Below are positions 36,997 through 48,949 of a DNA stretch of 64,000 nt, piece by piece (the stretch's first letter is position 1; each line of letters opens with the position of its first letter). This DNA comes from Chrysomallon squamiferum (taxonomy: Eukaryota > Mollusca > Gastropoda > Neomphalida > Peltospiridae): NCBI GenBank assembly GCA_012295275.1, contig CM022665.1:37599933-37663932 (forward strand), in the 5' to 3' direction. The translations under genes and the position numbers were made by a program. Below the pieces are notes generated by a model. It saw only the letters and a program-made list of their open reading frames with translations, was not told where the DNA came from and did not search any database.

Positions 36997-38150
36997 ACAC
37001 ACACACACACAGACAGACATTTATATCAAATACTTTTTAAAATTTTATTTTACTTTATTTATTGACGTATTTATTTTACTTTATTATTTATTTAATTTAT
37101 TATTTTTATTATTATTTTTTTATTTTCTCAGGCTGTCAGGATTTCACCTTGACCATCTTGGTACTTTTCGGTCTCTTCATTGCAATTAACCGTAAATATC
37201 GATATTTTCTATTTTCTACTAATCATATTATTTATATATTTAAAATAAAAACTGATGCATTAAATAGTAATGAAAAGAAAATGAGTTCTCTTTAATATTT
37301 GTCATAAAACAGTTAATTTCATTATTTCTGTAACAAAAGTCGACTTAACTTTAGTTGTTTATTTATATCTATTTGTGTAAGCAATTATATACTCAAATTT
37401 TTATTTCCTCTTAAGCGACATCTTTAGAATTTGGCGCTATTTATTTTTCAGAGTTATTTTCATTAATTAATAAATAAATTCTGTAGATATAAACAATTTT
37501 ATCCAACAATCACTATAAATGGTGACAAGATATGATGATAAAATAAAGTTTTTTTATCTTCGGGCACTGGGATTTTTGGTACCGACCTACATTTATTTCG
37601 ATAAATTACTTATTATTTAAGTGTGTTTATTTTTAAAGGTTACTTCTTTAGTGTTTAACTGATGCCTTTACATCTTTACAAATGGTATTTCATTTTAAAA
37701 GCGGCGAGTTAATAAATGAAACGGTCAGTTTCATCTAGTTTTGGTATCATTTAGGATTGCAGGATAAAAGAGATAACTGGTTACTGTGTTAAGATATCAG
37801 ATTTATCTGGCGAATACAGCTCGGCAAACCCTCGCTACATTCGGCATGCTATCCTTCACATGGTAAATCAGATATCTTCTGAAAGTAATCAGATTATTGC
37901 ACGTTAATTTGAAAAGGTGTGATATACACTACATTAATCTTTTTATTCTGCAGTGGAGAAGGACGCGCAAATACTGCGGCGATGCTGGCGTGCGTTGCCC
38001 TCCTGGCCAGGCAGGAAAGTCCATGATGAGGAGGATGACAATACTGAATCTGAGGAATCTGTTGAGACATTGGTAGCCGAGGAGTGGCAAAATAATACAA
38101 ACACCGTTGATGTTGTATTGTCAGAAAGCGATATTGAAATAAGTTTTTAA
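36242..38150 (+). CDS. Candidate small single-pass membrane protein gene, unassigned
   Basis: Two exons look real: 37132-37191 (acceptor TTTATTTTCTCAG, donor C|GTAAAT) and 37954-38150 (acceptor CTTTTTATTCTGCAG, stop TAA). Their phases join to give CQDFTLTILVLFGLFIAIN, a membrane segment, then LEKDAQILRRCWRALPSWPG, a basic and aromatic stretch, and an acidic C-terminus (DEEDDNTESEES, DVVLSESDIEISF). No in-frame ATG lies in them. The best start is ATG 36242 (MSTYVSLLLTKIGNW), which needs a weak donor (TAA|GTATAG) after 36326 and would give about 113 aa. A much better donor (AAAG|GTAAGT, GT at about 36431) would instead leave a non-coding first exon and no start. I cannot assign a family. The single-pass layout resembles small integral membrane proteins, but this is inference. 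Confidence 0.35.
36924..37011 (+). repeat. (CT)n(AC)n compound microsatellite
   Basis: About 35 CT units followed by AC units. Open frames rich in alternating Arg-Glu or Leu-Ser over this interval are translations of the repeat. Confidence 0.95.
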
Positions 38151-38164
38151 GAAAAGAGAAAGAA

Positions 38165-38616
38165 ACAATGTTTTCATAAAGTACAGAAGTTTAAAGAGTC
38201 TCATCATTTAAAAAAATGATACAATGTTTTAAAACTTTATTATTTTTAGCACCAAAAATAATTTACAATAATATAAATTATATATTATTATTATTATTAT
38301 TATTTTTATTTTATTTTTTTTTTTTTTTTATAATTTTTAAAAAATATATTTATAACTATGACATTTATTTTACATACAATCCCAGTTTACAAGTAATTTT
38401 CAAATCATTACCAAAATTTAAAGCAAGATAGTATTTATTTATATATATTTTTTTCTATTTGAAGGGTTATATATATGTTACTGGTACCAATTTGACATTT
38501 ATTATTTTTTTTCTTAACCTTTCTCATATATAAAGGTGCTTATTTCATATCATTTTTAAGTTATGTTTATTTATTTGTTAATAAAATATTATTATTCTAA
38601 ATATTTTAAAAGTTAA

Positions 38617-38662
<46 letters not shown>
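38165..38662 (+). repeat. Dispersed repeat 'A', copy 1, with (AAT)n tail
   Basis: Starts at ATGTTTTCATAAAGTACAG, just after the stop of the candidate membrane-protein gene, and is largely identical to 43436-43870. Shared blocks include TAGCACCAAAAATAATTTAC and GTTACTGGTACCAATTTGA. It ends in (AAT)n at 38617-38662. It could be a retroposed element with an A-rich tail, or the 3' UTR of the candidate gene that was later copied. Confidence 0.75.
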
Positions 38663-38667
<5 letters not shown>

Positions 38668-38950
38668 CGAAAAATAAAAATAAAGTAATTAAAACTGTCA
38701 TAGTAGTAAGTGTTCGTGTTATTATTATTTTAAAACATTTAATATATTTTCTCAAGACCTATAATTTTAACTCGTTTGCCTTGACAAAAACCGTACAAGT
38801 TTAAGCAATGAATGGAAAAAGCCAAGAAAGAATGAGTCTTCAGAATCGTAACCATTTTAAAAGATCTAGATATACGTGGGAATTGATTTTTTTACTTCGT
38901 AATATGAATTAAACTTGTACAATCAAGTTTGCACTCTTGCATAATAAACC

Positions 38951-39556
38951 CAAGAGGCGGATTAAACTTTAGGTAAGGAGGGGATTTCCAAAACAATATG
39001 TAAACGTTTACAATTTGAAATTATCAATTTTACAGGATACATGAGACAGTGAGACTGAGTGAGTGAGTGTTTGTTGTGAACTGTTTCAAACTGATGCGTA
39101 CATCAGTGCTACTTAATACAGTCACTTGCCTTCGTTCACACTGAGCAGCATGTGCGCCTGCAATGTCGTCATACGTTGTCCTCAGTTTCAAAACGAATGC
39201 AACAAAGACTGTACGCACATCAGCTTCAGTGTCACTTGTGCAACTACAGGAGAGGAAGCGAGCATATATATATGTGCCTGTGGAACAATGGCGTGCAGAG
39301 GTCTGGTGCTGCCATCTCCTTGACTGTATGCCCAAAAATATCAAGTATAAGGCAGGTATTTTGAATATATAAACACAGATGAAACATAAAATAAACACTT
39401 TATTCGATTTAAATATAAATCAACCAAATTTTTAAATTATTTTCTTTGATTGGATGCCCCCTCCCATCTGGGGCCTGGGGCCACCGCCCCTTCGGCCTCC
39501 CTCTACACACCACTGCTGTGGACATCAGTTGTTATTATAATTATTATTATTATTTA

Positions 39557-39635
<79 letters not shown>

Positions 39636-39741
39636 GTTTGTTTGTTTGTTTGTTTGTTTGTTTGTTTATTTATTTATTTATTTATTTATTGCTTGGGAGA
39701 GTGTTTGTACTACTGGGAAATCCTCCTGAATCCGCCCCTGG
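38951..39741. mobile_element. Possible DNA transposon with imperfect inverted ends
   Basis: The left end contains GAGGCGGATTAAACTTTAGG and GGGGATTTCC; the right end, reverse-complemented, reads CCAGGGGCGGATTCAGGAGG then ATTTCCC. GGGGCGGATTCAGG ends occur in many animal DNA transposons. There is no clear target-site duplication. The interior (39080-39380) is GC-richer than its surroundings, with overlapping short open frames on both strands that I do not recognise. Confidence 0.4.
39557..39690 (+). repeat. (TTAC)n(TTTG)n(TTTA)n compound tetranucleotide repeat
   Basis: Three tetranucleotide arrays that differ by single-base changes, running directly into each other. The Leu-Thr-Tyr open frame here is repeat translation. 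Confidence 0.95.
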
Positions 39742-41498
39742 ACCCGGAATATTTCTCAGTGATTATAACATCGATATTCAGTGTGATAGATGACGAGATC
39801 AAGCTTTCACACCGGTCCCTTTTAGGCTATGTTCCATTACAACCACTGTTCCATTACAATGGTTTGCAAAAGGCTGTGGCAAGTCTTTTATCTCTCTGGT
39901 AACACGCAGAGAAAAGATTCCTCGCTGCTAACTAATCAGAGTAACCCGTGGATGGTGTTGCCGCTTTCCTATTTTCTTCATTATAAAAGAAAAAGATAAA
40001 CGACTGACAGATAATAACCGTTAGCCGTTAACGTTAAAATGTGTAAATATGTTGTGTTTTGTTACGCAAACATTCATTTTCAACAATAATTAATAAACAT
40101 TCTCAGCAGTAGACGATGTGTAGTATTGAGTAACTTATAAGACGATGGTGTTTGATATTTGTTAGGAGCCACAACAAAAAAAAAGTCTTGTAAATCGGAA
40201 AGTAGCCAGATTTACTTAAAGCATGAGGGGCCTTGGTCTACTTACCCCCTCCACGATATTCATACCCCCTTTGGCATAACAGCCTACCAAGTTCGGAACA
40301 CTTATTCATTAGCATAATTATTTCATAAAACAAGTGGAACTGAATTTAATTGTTTGTTCTGCCTGGCAGGATTCCTTGGCCATCGATATCAGTGTGTTCA
40401 GAAAATTTTTGTTCTTAATACGTCATAATTAAATTGTCCTCATTTGGGTCGTGTGCCTCATGTTAGGAAACACCGACCTGAAGTGTTCATCGTAAACGAC
40501 CTGCTGCATTCTTGCTGTATTAAAACTAACGAACAACGTTTTCAAGACCATAATACAGTGTTCTGAAAGAAAGGAGAGGGAAGCCTTCTGCTGGAGTTAC
40601 ATCATAATTCATTTTGCGTCTACGGAAAGATGGATTTTTGAATGCCTTTGCCATAGGCCGCAGGAGAAAAGCAAGTCGCTGAAAATGTATTATTACCTTC
40701 AAAGCCAGAATTACCTAATTAGGTTACTGTCGGGAATATTCGGTTTCACGTGAAAGTCTAGCAGGCAGAAAGAAGACAAAATTGGCATATTATATCTAAA
40801 TAGGTCACTAGCTTATAAGAAATTGAAAAATCACTTTCCACATTGAAAGTATTTGCTGGGGTCTGGTCCAGAATTTCTGAAAATGTGGTGTTATTCTGTT
40901 GAGTGTAACTTTCATTATTTATTCCTGGATAGATAGTAATACAGACATTATTTTTACAAATACACACAAACAAACACTTGCAATCAAAACAAGAAAATCT
41001 TAAGGGAAAAGTTCTACTTTAATGAATAATAAAACTTTACGTAGAATACAGCAGAGTCGTTGCATTTGTACCGAGTGCTTAGCCCGTAAGCAATTACAAA
41101 TTACACTTATATTACTCTACGCTAGAAAAAATACTCAACAGTAGAAAAAAAGGATGCGTGTGCGTGCGTGTTTTAATGTGTGTGTTTAATATTTTAAACG
41201 GAGAAAATGACGGAAAAAGGTACACAGATAAAATGAGAGAAACGGACTCTTACTGAAGCTGTTATCGCTAGAAATGAATGTTTTAAATTGTAAGTCATGA
41301 AGGAATGAAATGTTAAAATCATTCTAATCGAATAACTATGAGGGATATTTGCTGAAGTGTTACTGATCATATTTACCTAAGCCTGCAGCCATTGGCAGAA
41401 TTTACGAAAGCAGACGAAAAATTACGTTATTATTACGAGGAAGTCTTTCGACCAGTAAACACGAAAATCGTATAAACTTCCTGTACAAGTGCAAAACA

Positions 41499-41541
<43 letters not shown>

Positions 41542-41840
41542 AATGAAGAAAGAAAGAAAGAAGGAACAAATACAAAAATAATAATAATAATAAAAATCGC
41601 CGTCTTTCCTCAACGTTAATGAATCAAAACTTTTATGTGAATCATTTACAGTAAAAAAGCAACAACAACAAAAACAACAAAACAAAATGAAAAGAAAAGA
41701 AAACAGAGAGAGAGACAGAGAGAGATGTGGGGCGGAGGGTTCTATTTTGAAACTATTTCATTATCCATCAACTCACGGACATGGACATACAGTTCCGCTG
41801 ATGCAGTACACTTTGAAAAGTGTTTCTTATATACATGTAT

Positions 41841-41880
<40 letters not shown>

Positions 41881-41883
41881 AAG

Positions 41884-41925
<42 letters not shown>

Positions 41926-43430
41926 AAATAGAGTTGTGCTTAATACTCGATGAAAACCCCCCACAAAAAGTAACATTACAAATTACCTGCTTTGTCAGAA
42001 CTCTTTTGTGAGTACTAGCCTCTGTAACTAATCATCTAAGAAACTGATATTTTCATTTGTGCCGATAAAAAGCTGTATCTTAACCTTTAGTCAATGTAAG
42101 AATGTTTTGTAATCCTCGATATGAAGTTCGTCTGCAATAAATGTTCTTTTAAATCCTTTATTATTATTATTTATTTATATATTAGTCTTATTAAATATTT
42201 ATGTACTGAACATTTATAAATGAATTATATGTACGTACGTACGTATGTGTGCATGTATGTATCTTTGTATTTGGGTTTATTTGTTTGATTGATTGTTTAT
42301 TTCTTTATTTCTTTGATTTGTTTGTATTTATTTACTTTTGCAAAGGAACACTGAATAACTGTGAAAAAAGAAACGCCACAAAATGAAAAGGAATGGAAAT
42401 TAGATGAGGACATAACGGTTACACATACGTTTAAAACAATACAAATGTAGAATTGTTGTTGTTTTTTTTATAATAGGTTAAACCTGGTTGCCATTACATT
42501 ACAGACTTTAATCAATTAGCAACAAAAGATTGTTGAAATGCACCATCTCCTAAACATGGAAAACAATTCGTGGTTTTCATTGGTTATTGGCTAAAAAGGA
42601 AAACAGCACAACAGCGCCCTGAAGAGCACCGATTCTGAACCTCAGTTGAAAAAGTTCCTGCAGTTGCCTGTGTTATCCTAACAGTAGCTGCACTTAGAAG
42701 TATTAGTATTATAAGCAGCAGTAGTAGTATCGACCACTAGCGTATTAAGATGAGTGACTGAAAAACATTAAGAATGAAAAACCTGAGTATTCTCGAAGCA
42801 TTTTATCGCGCCATTAATATCTAATAAATAAATAATAAAAAGAAAACAAAAAAACAACATATATATCAGTTTATTTCGCTGAATAAAGAGGCTTATTTCA
42901 TCTTCAGACATCTTCATAATTCTATAATGCATTTTGCAAAACTTTATACCACTTTAAATAATCCCAAAGAGCAGCATTTCCCACACACGCACGCACAAAC
43001 AGAGGTATAAATGAACGATCGAGCAATGACTCAGTGATTGGGTCAGTATGCACATTATGCCGATTAGCAGTTTAACATAAACTGGAAGGGAATTTAATAA
43101 CAGATTTGAGTACATTTGTAAAATCTCTCAGACACACAGACACCATTACCCACAAAGTACAGTGCAGAAATAAATAACAAAACAATGACACTGTTGTATT
43201 CAGAATTGAAGGAAAAGTCGGCCGAAAGCATTGAACCTAACAAATCCTTCACCGTAGAAATCATTAAAATATTTCTAGATGGTTTTTTCTAGGTGTAAAC
43301 TTATAGTTTTTATAATAAAGTTGCAGATTTTAACATTTTCATTTCACTGCTTTCAACTTTTTAATGGTATGCAGAGCTTTTAAAATAAGTTTTTCTGTTA
43401 TTCTAGTATTTGGGCCAAAGCTTAGGCAAT
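39742..43430. other. Intergenic sequence with simple repeats, no gene seen
   Basis: Contains (TC)n at 41505-41538, (AGAG)n at about 41695-41725, A runs at 41844-41924 and a GTAC/TACG repeat at 42230-42245. Open frames here are short or are simple-repeat translations. No exon with paired splice sites and a recognisable product was found on either strand. Confidence 0.5.
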
Positions 43431-43435
43431 AGTAG

Positions 43436-43925
43436 ATGTTTTCATAAAGTACAGGAGTTTAAAGCATGTCATTTAAAAAAATTCTACAAAATTTAAAAAC
43501 TATTAATTTTAGCACCAAAAATAATTTACAATAATATAAATTATATATTATTATTATTATTATCATTAATTTTTTTGTAATTTTTTAGAAATATATTTAT
43601 AATTATGACATTTATTTTGCATGCAATCCCAGTTTACAAGTAATTTTCAAATCATTACCAAAATTTAAAGCAAGATATTATTTATTTATTTTTTTTTTTT
43701 TCTATTTGAAGGGTTATATATATGTTACTGGTACCAATTTGAAATTTATTTTTTTTTTTCTGAACCTTTCTCATATATAAATGTGCTTATTTCCTATCAT
43801 TTTTAAGTTATGTTTATTTATTTGATAGTAAAATATTATTATTCTAAAGATTTTAAAAGTTTAAAAAAAATAAAATAAAATAAAAATAATGATAAAAAAA
43901 TAAATAAAACTAAAGCTATAAAGCT
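43436..43925 (+). repeat. Dispersed repeat 'A', copy 2, with A-rich tail
   Basis: Homologous to 38165-38620 in the same orientation, ending in an A-rich tract (TAAAATAAAATAAAAATAAT) rather than (AAT)n. It is joined at 43926 directly to repeat 'B', the right part of the hAT-like element. Confidence 0.8.
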
Positions 43926-44294
43926 AAAATTCCATAAAATATTAAAGTTTTAGATGGGTAGTGACTGTGACAGTGATAGGAATATGTGTCACAAGAAAAC
44001 TTTGGCTATTTATCACTCACACTGTCACTGGTAAACTACTGTGCAGCCTGCACACCCTACACTGTCACTGGTAAACTACTGTGCAGCCTTGAGCAGCTGC
44101 ACTTGCTGATCAGCCAGAACTCAATTTGAATGAGTTTACAACGTGTATAAAATCTTATTCTGGGCAACCGGCTATTTCTTCCTGGATATCTTTCCACTGC
44201 TTAACATAATCAAATTTTTTATCATCACAAATATCTACCTTGATCCTAGAATTTTTGTGGGGCACACCTAAGCATGTCTCTTTGAGAACCACTG
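43926..44294. mobile_element. Right-hand fragment of a hAT-like element (repeat 'B')
   Basis: Matches 35171-35510 from GCTAAAATTCCATAAA through AGATGGGTAGTGACTGTGAC to the terminal TGAGAACCACTG. It carries an internal tandem duplication around CACTGTCACTGGTAAACTAC. At many sites where the 35 kb copy has CG this copy has TG or CA. The eight bases after the end, CTTCAAAG, differ by one from CTTTAAAG, which precedes the left end at 34516. Confidence 0.75.
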
Positions 44295-44545
44295 CTTCAA
44301 AGAGCAGACTGTATTGTTGATGGAACATTTCCTTTTAAGCACCAGCTGTACTTTTTGCTTTTCTAGTCTGTCTCTTGATTGATAATTTTAAGGCTTGAAT
44401 ATGCTTTCCATGGTGTGTCGATGAAAGATATTTTATTTCTAGCTGATAATGGTAGCTTTTAGTCTCGCAACATCTAACATGGTTAATACTAAAACAAATA
44501 TGTCTGACAATTTTCCTTATATATAATAAATATAATAAATGAGTA

Positions 44546-44551
44546 TTTATT
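44546..44551 (-). terminator. Candidate EFCAB11 polyadenylation signal
   Basis: TTTATT reads AATAAA on the minus strand, about 274 bases past the EFCAB11 stop. Confidence 0.35.
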
Positions 44552-44824
44552 GTTTCCTTCATTTCAGAGGTAGATGATGTAAAATAAGAGCTTTTTCCAA
44601 TAACATGCTAAATGATGTATAAATATTTCTTTTTAACACTCTGATTATTCCATTTGCCTACATGCTTTCTTCTTTATCATTAAACCACCTGCATCATTAT
44701 CATGTTTGATATATATTAGAAGTTTGATGGTCTGTTATTTTAAACTTCATTGATCCATGGAACTTAAAGTTAGATCTGCTATAAGCACCACTGTTAAAAT
44801 GTTTTAAACGTGACCATCATATGT

Positions 44825-47800
44825 TTAGCTGTCAGTCCCATACTTCATCATAAACTCAAAGTCTTTGTAGCTAATTCTGCCATCCCCATCACGATCAAGT
44901 TCTCTGAAATAAAAATATATAGTTAATATCATTAACAGATCTGTCAATTAACATTACAGCACCTCTTTACTGATGTAAAAACTGGTCTAAGATCTCACTG
45001 GAGGTCTTGGCTGACCATGCTGACACCAAGTATTACAATGATGGAAAAAAATTATTATTGCTTTGCAAACAAATACTGAATCTACTGACAGTGAAAAGAT
45101 ACATGTATCTGTTAGCCATAACATTTTTGAAAAAATATCTTGCTTCATTGTTATAAATGGTTGATTGTATATGAAGCTTTGTTCCTTAATTCTTAATTTT
45201 TAGTGTTTATAACATAACATCACATCTCAAGATGTAAATAAATTATTTTGGTATTAAAATCTATGGCTAACAAATAGTTTTGTGCTACCTGAATGATGCT
45301 GCAATTGTATGAGCAGGGATTCGAGGAGCTATTTGATCAAACACTTTCATTAGATCTTCTATTGTTAAAAAGCCTCGACCTGGAAGAATACAGTTTCTTT
45401 TTTCATCAGTATAGTATCAACCAGGAATGTCTGTAACAGTTAACTAAAATAAAGTATGGAAGTAAATGTTTTTTTTACACACACACACACACGTGTTCGT
45501 ACATACACATGTGTGTGTGTATGTCTATGTAAAAGAACTGCCATTAAGTACAAAAGGAAAATGAATTATTTTATTTTGTGGTCTTATTTCGATTAATTAA
45601 AAAGTAATTTATAAGTGTACAAAATTTATTTAATATATTTGTTCACACTTGTTTGTATTAAAAGAAAGACATGAAATATATGTTACTTACAGTGAGTATC
45701 AAATGCCAAAAATATTTGTCGTATTTCATCATCCTCAAATCGATTTGCATATTTTGGACCTACTGCAGCTATAAAATTTGTCAAAGATAGACCTTAAATT
45801 GTTAAAAAAAAAAAAAAAAAAAAAGAAGTAATAAATATAAAACCAGTGATTCAATCATTACAATATTCTATCATCAGTCAACAGTTTGAAATGTGCTCAT
45901 ATTATACCATGAAGAAGGGTCAAGTATAGCTGCTTTAAGTATGTTATCCAAACTTCAGGTACATGTATACTTGACAGAAGGGTTACGATGGTAAAAAGCT
46001 AGAGAATTTACACTCCTTAATTAGAAAAAAAAATAAAACTTGTTTATTATATTGGAACAAATTTAAAACCAGCCTTGACCACAGCTAAATTGAAATTTAC
46101 ATTCATGAGTTAAAAAGATTAGATTGTAGTTTTATTTATATTAAAATTTTAATGATTTAGTTTAGATATTTAAATATATATACCTATAAATAATTTATTG
46201 AGAAAAACTGGAGACTGATGAGCCATGGGGACCTGTGAGCCACTCCATTCTTCCCTGACTGCAAACTTATTGTGACATATATCCACCATCAATGCAAATA
46301 CTATACATGTAACATTCACCCATATTGTTTAGAGAACTTAGTTGCAGGCCATCAACATATTTGTTTAAAAAAGAAAGTTTCTGACTCCCTTGAGTGATAT
46401 TTTTTACTTTGGTTACAGTTTAATTCTGAGATAATAAGACATATTTCATAGATCTTGTAAAGGTTTGTGTTGATGAAAGTGGCTATGGAGATCAGTGAGC
46501 CATTTTCTGTGGGGCACAATTCATCACCAGGTCACCAGCCACAGTCTTCTACCAGAACACAGCCTTCCATCTATCAACTAGAAATGGTAACCATTTCTCC
46601 AGACCAGATGTGACTGTACCCCAAATTACCAGAAAGGAAACAGACTTCAAGGAAAAGGGCAAAAAGCACTATCCTCACTGACACACCTCTGAGAAACTGC
46701 ATTGCAATGGAGAAGAGCAGCAAAAAGGACTGGGTGCTCAGCAAAACAGCGATTGATAGATGCACAATCCACTGCTGAATGTTGTGAAGAAAGCAGGTGT
46801 GAAGAGGAAACAGAAGATGCACATATTCCCTTTAGAAGAAACACCTGGAGTCAGATAATTATATGATTACTGAGCATACCCGGAAGTGGAGCTTTATTCA
46901 CGACATTGGTGTAATCATACAACCAAAAGATGACAATGGTACTATGAGGTCAAATTTTTCAGAAAATCTCCCAAGCATTCTAAATTATGTGTATTTACTG
47001 ATCCTGTCAGGGAAGAAATCAGCTCAGCTGAGGCAGATTTCATTTTGGATGTCCTTCCTAAAACTGCTGCACAAACTACCAAAAGGCAGAAGGGAATCAT
47101 ACAATTCAGTGTCAGTTTTGATGGGTTCAATCTTGAATAAGATTCAGCATTAGTTTGGGACTCTGAAACTACACTGAAACCAAAGACATTGAATCAACAG
47201 CACAATATGCCATAGACAAGTATAAGCACAGGAGTTAATGTGTTAAACATATATTTCAACCCTTCAAACAACCTATCAAACTCTGTATTGTGATTGAAAG
47301 CAATAATGCCTCTACAAGCATCAACAGCTGTGCAGGTTTGGGTGAAATAGCTAAATATCTTTAAAATGGCTTATCCATCAACAGTTTCCTCTACAAACAA
47401 AATAGCTCCCCAGTAGTTCAGTCTGAATAGGCGTTTTGTATTTGACAAATAAAATACTTTGATATTATATAAAAGATTTACTAAAATGATACATTTTATG
47501 GCCAACCATTATAATATAACAAAAAAAAAAAAAATAATAATAATAAAAAGCAATAAAAGATCATTGTTATCATTTATTATCAAGGGACTATTTTTTGGTA
47601 TTTTACCATACTGTGGAAAACACACCCTAGTGCCCTTGGAGCACTGGCAGGTACAAGCAGTTTCTTAATCAGTGCAAACAGCCAGTTAGCTATTTTATGA
47701 AATGATTAATGGTTGTACTCAACAAATACCAAATGTGTCTTCTGTTACAAGTAGATCATATTTCCATTTTTTTTTTTGCAAATATTTATTTTATCATAGT

Positions 47801-48486
47801 TTTAATTTTACAAAAGATGTAGATTAATAATAATATATATTACCTTTCTCTCCATTATTCATTACATCTCCAAATGTCTCCAAAATTTCATCTGTTTCAT
47901 ACTAAAAAATAAAAACAATATACAATGTATATAATAAAAAAATAATAATGGTAACAATAAAAAGAAATTAAAAATTAAAATAATAATATCACTTACTGAT
48001 TATTTATGTGCTGTTGATTTTTCATGTTTATCATTAGAATTAAAATTTTAAAACCTATTTTTTATTACTGTCAAATCATAACACATAGAAAGATACTTAT
48101 AATATCAAACGTAAGTGAAAAATGGGGAGAACCCCCCCCCAAAAAAACCCAGTAAACACCACAAAAACAAAATATATAAAATTACAAAAATTAAGTTGTC
48201 TTTTTTCTTTTTCTGTTATTGAGGTGGGGGCAAATATGTTTATATTTCCTCAAACAAATACTTCACTATACTAAAAATAGCATTTTATTGTTTAATCTTA
48301 TTTAAATTTATGAATGATTGAGGACCAGATTACCTTTGATGGTTTGTATCCAGACAATGATATAATAGCAATTTTCACATCCTCTCTGGAAAGAAATCCT
48401 TTGCAACCATGGTCACAGTCATGAAATATCTTTTTTAAATAATAATAATCATTTAATTATCTAAAGTGGATAGCCAGTGTACTTAA

Positions 48487-48532
<46 letters not shown>

Positions 48533-48949
48533 GTAATAATGTTTCAGAATTCTAATTAAAACTATAAGAAATTGTGTACGTTTACAATATCGTTTAATTA
48601 TATATATTTTTTAATGAAGTTAGAAGAAAAAATACATCTAAATTTATGTTTACAAAGTATTGATGATGATCATTAATTTTAATCTTTTGTGAATAAGAAC
48701 TGTTTCTATAAGTTATCGGAAACATTAATTAACTGTCCACTAAATAGCATAGCATAATTAACCCAAATCGTATGTATTAGTTTGATAACCTGATTAGTAT
48801 TTCATTATAGACCCAGTATAGGAATGATTTAATCCAACACGCCCATTCTTACTCACAGATGTTAACAAATGTTTTTCATCGGCATTTATTTCTCTTTTAA
48901 TGAATTTATATCCAGAATTAGTCAAATCAAAGAGCATTTTTGTAGCCAT
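44825..48949 (-). CDS. EFCAB11: EF-hand calcium-binding domain protein 11, complete, 6 exons
   Basis: Small calmodulin-like protein of poorly known function. Exons in transcript order: 48949-48857, 48429-48334, 47901-47844, 45792-45691, 45379-45289, 44903-44825. Phases close, giving 172 aa (human 163). Signatures shared with human EFCAB11 are SREDVKIAIISLSGYKPSK, IRQIFLAFDTHCRGFLTIED, APRIPAHTIAASFRELDRDG and ISYKDFEFMMKYG. The last EF-hand (DRDGDGRISYKD) is canonical and should bind calcium. The one with DTHCRGFLTIED and the first (DCDHGCKGFLSRED) lack the usual loop residues and are probably weak or structural. The C-terminus GTDS is short. The start is 261 bp from the FBXO11 start on the other strand, so the promoters must be shared or adjacent. 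The N-terminal exon is the least conserved part. Confidence 0.94.
46180..47450. other. Insertion-like block in EFCAB11 intron 3
   Basis: Base composition is much less AT-biased than neighbouring intron. Overlapping open frames occur on both strands (minus 46574-46844 and 46942-47130, plus 46863-47153), but none reads for long. This is what a decayed coding element (transposon or processed copy) would look like. I cannot name the source, and no terminal repeats were found. Confidence 0.4.
48486..48540 (+). repeat. (AAT)n microsatellite in EFCAB11 intron 1
   Basis: About 16 AAT units with one interruption near the end. Confidence 0.95.

Noticed and set aside
36826-37189. Open frames of alternating Arg-Glu or Leu-Ser residues
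   Set aside because: They are translations of the (CT)n/(AC)n microsatellite.
39446-39902. Long Leu-Thr-Tyr-rich open frames
   Set aside because: They are repeat translations of (TTAC)n(TTTG)n(TTTA)n with short flanks.
41687-41953. Poly-Lys and poly-Phe open frames
   Set aside because: They come from the long A runs at 41844-41924 and have no other coding evidence.
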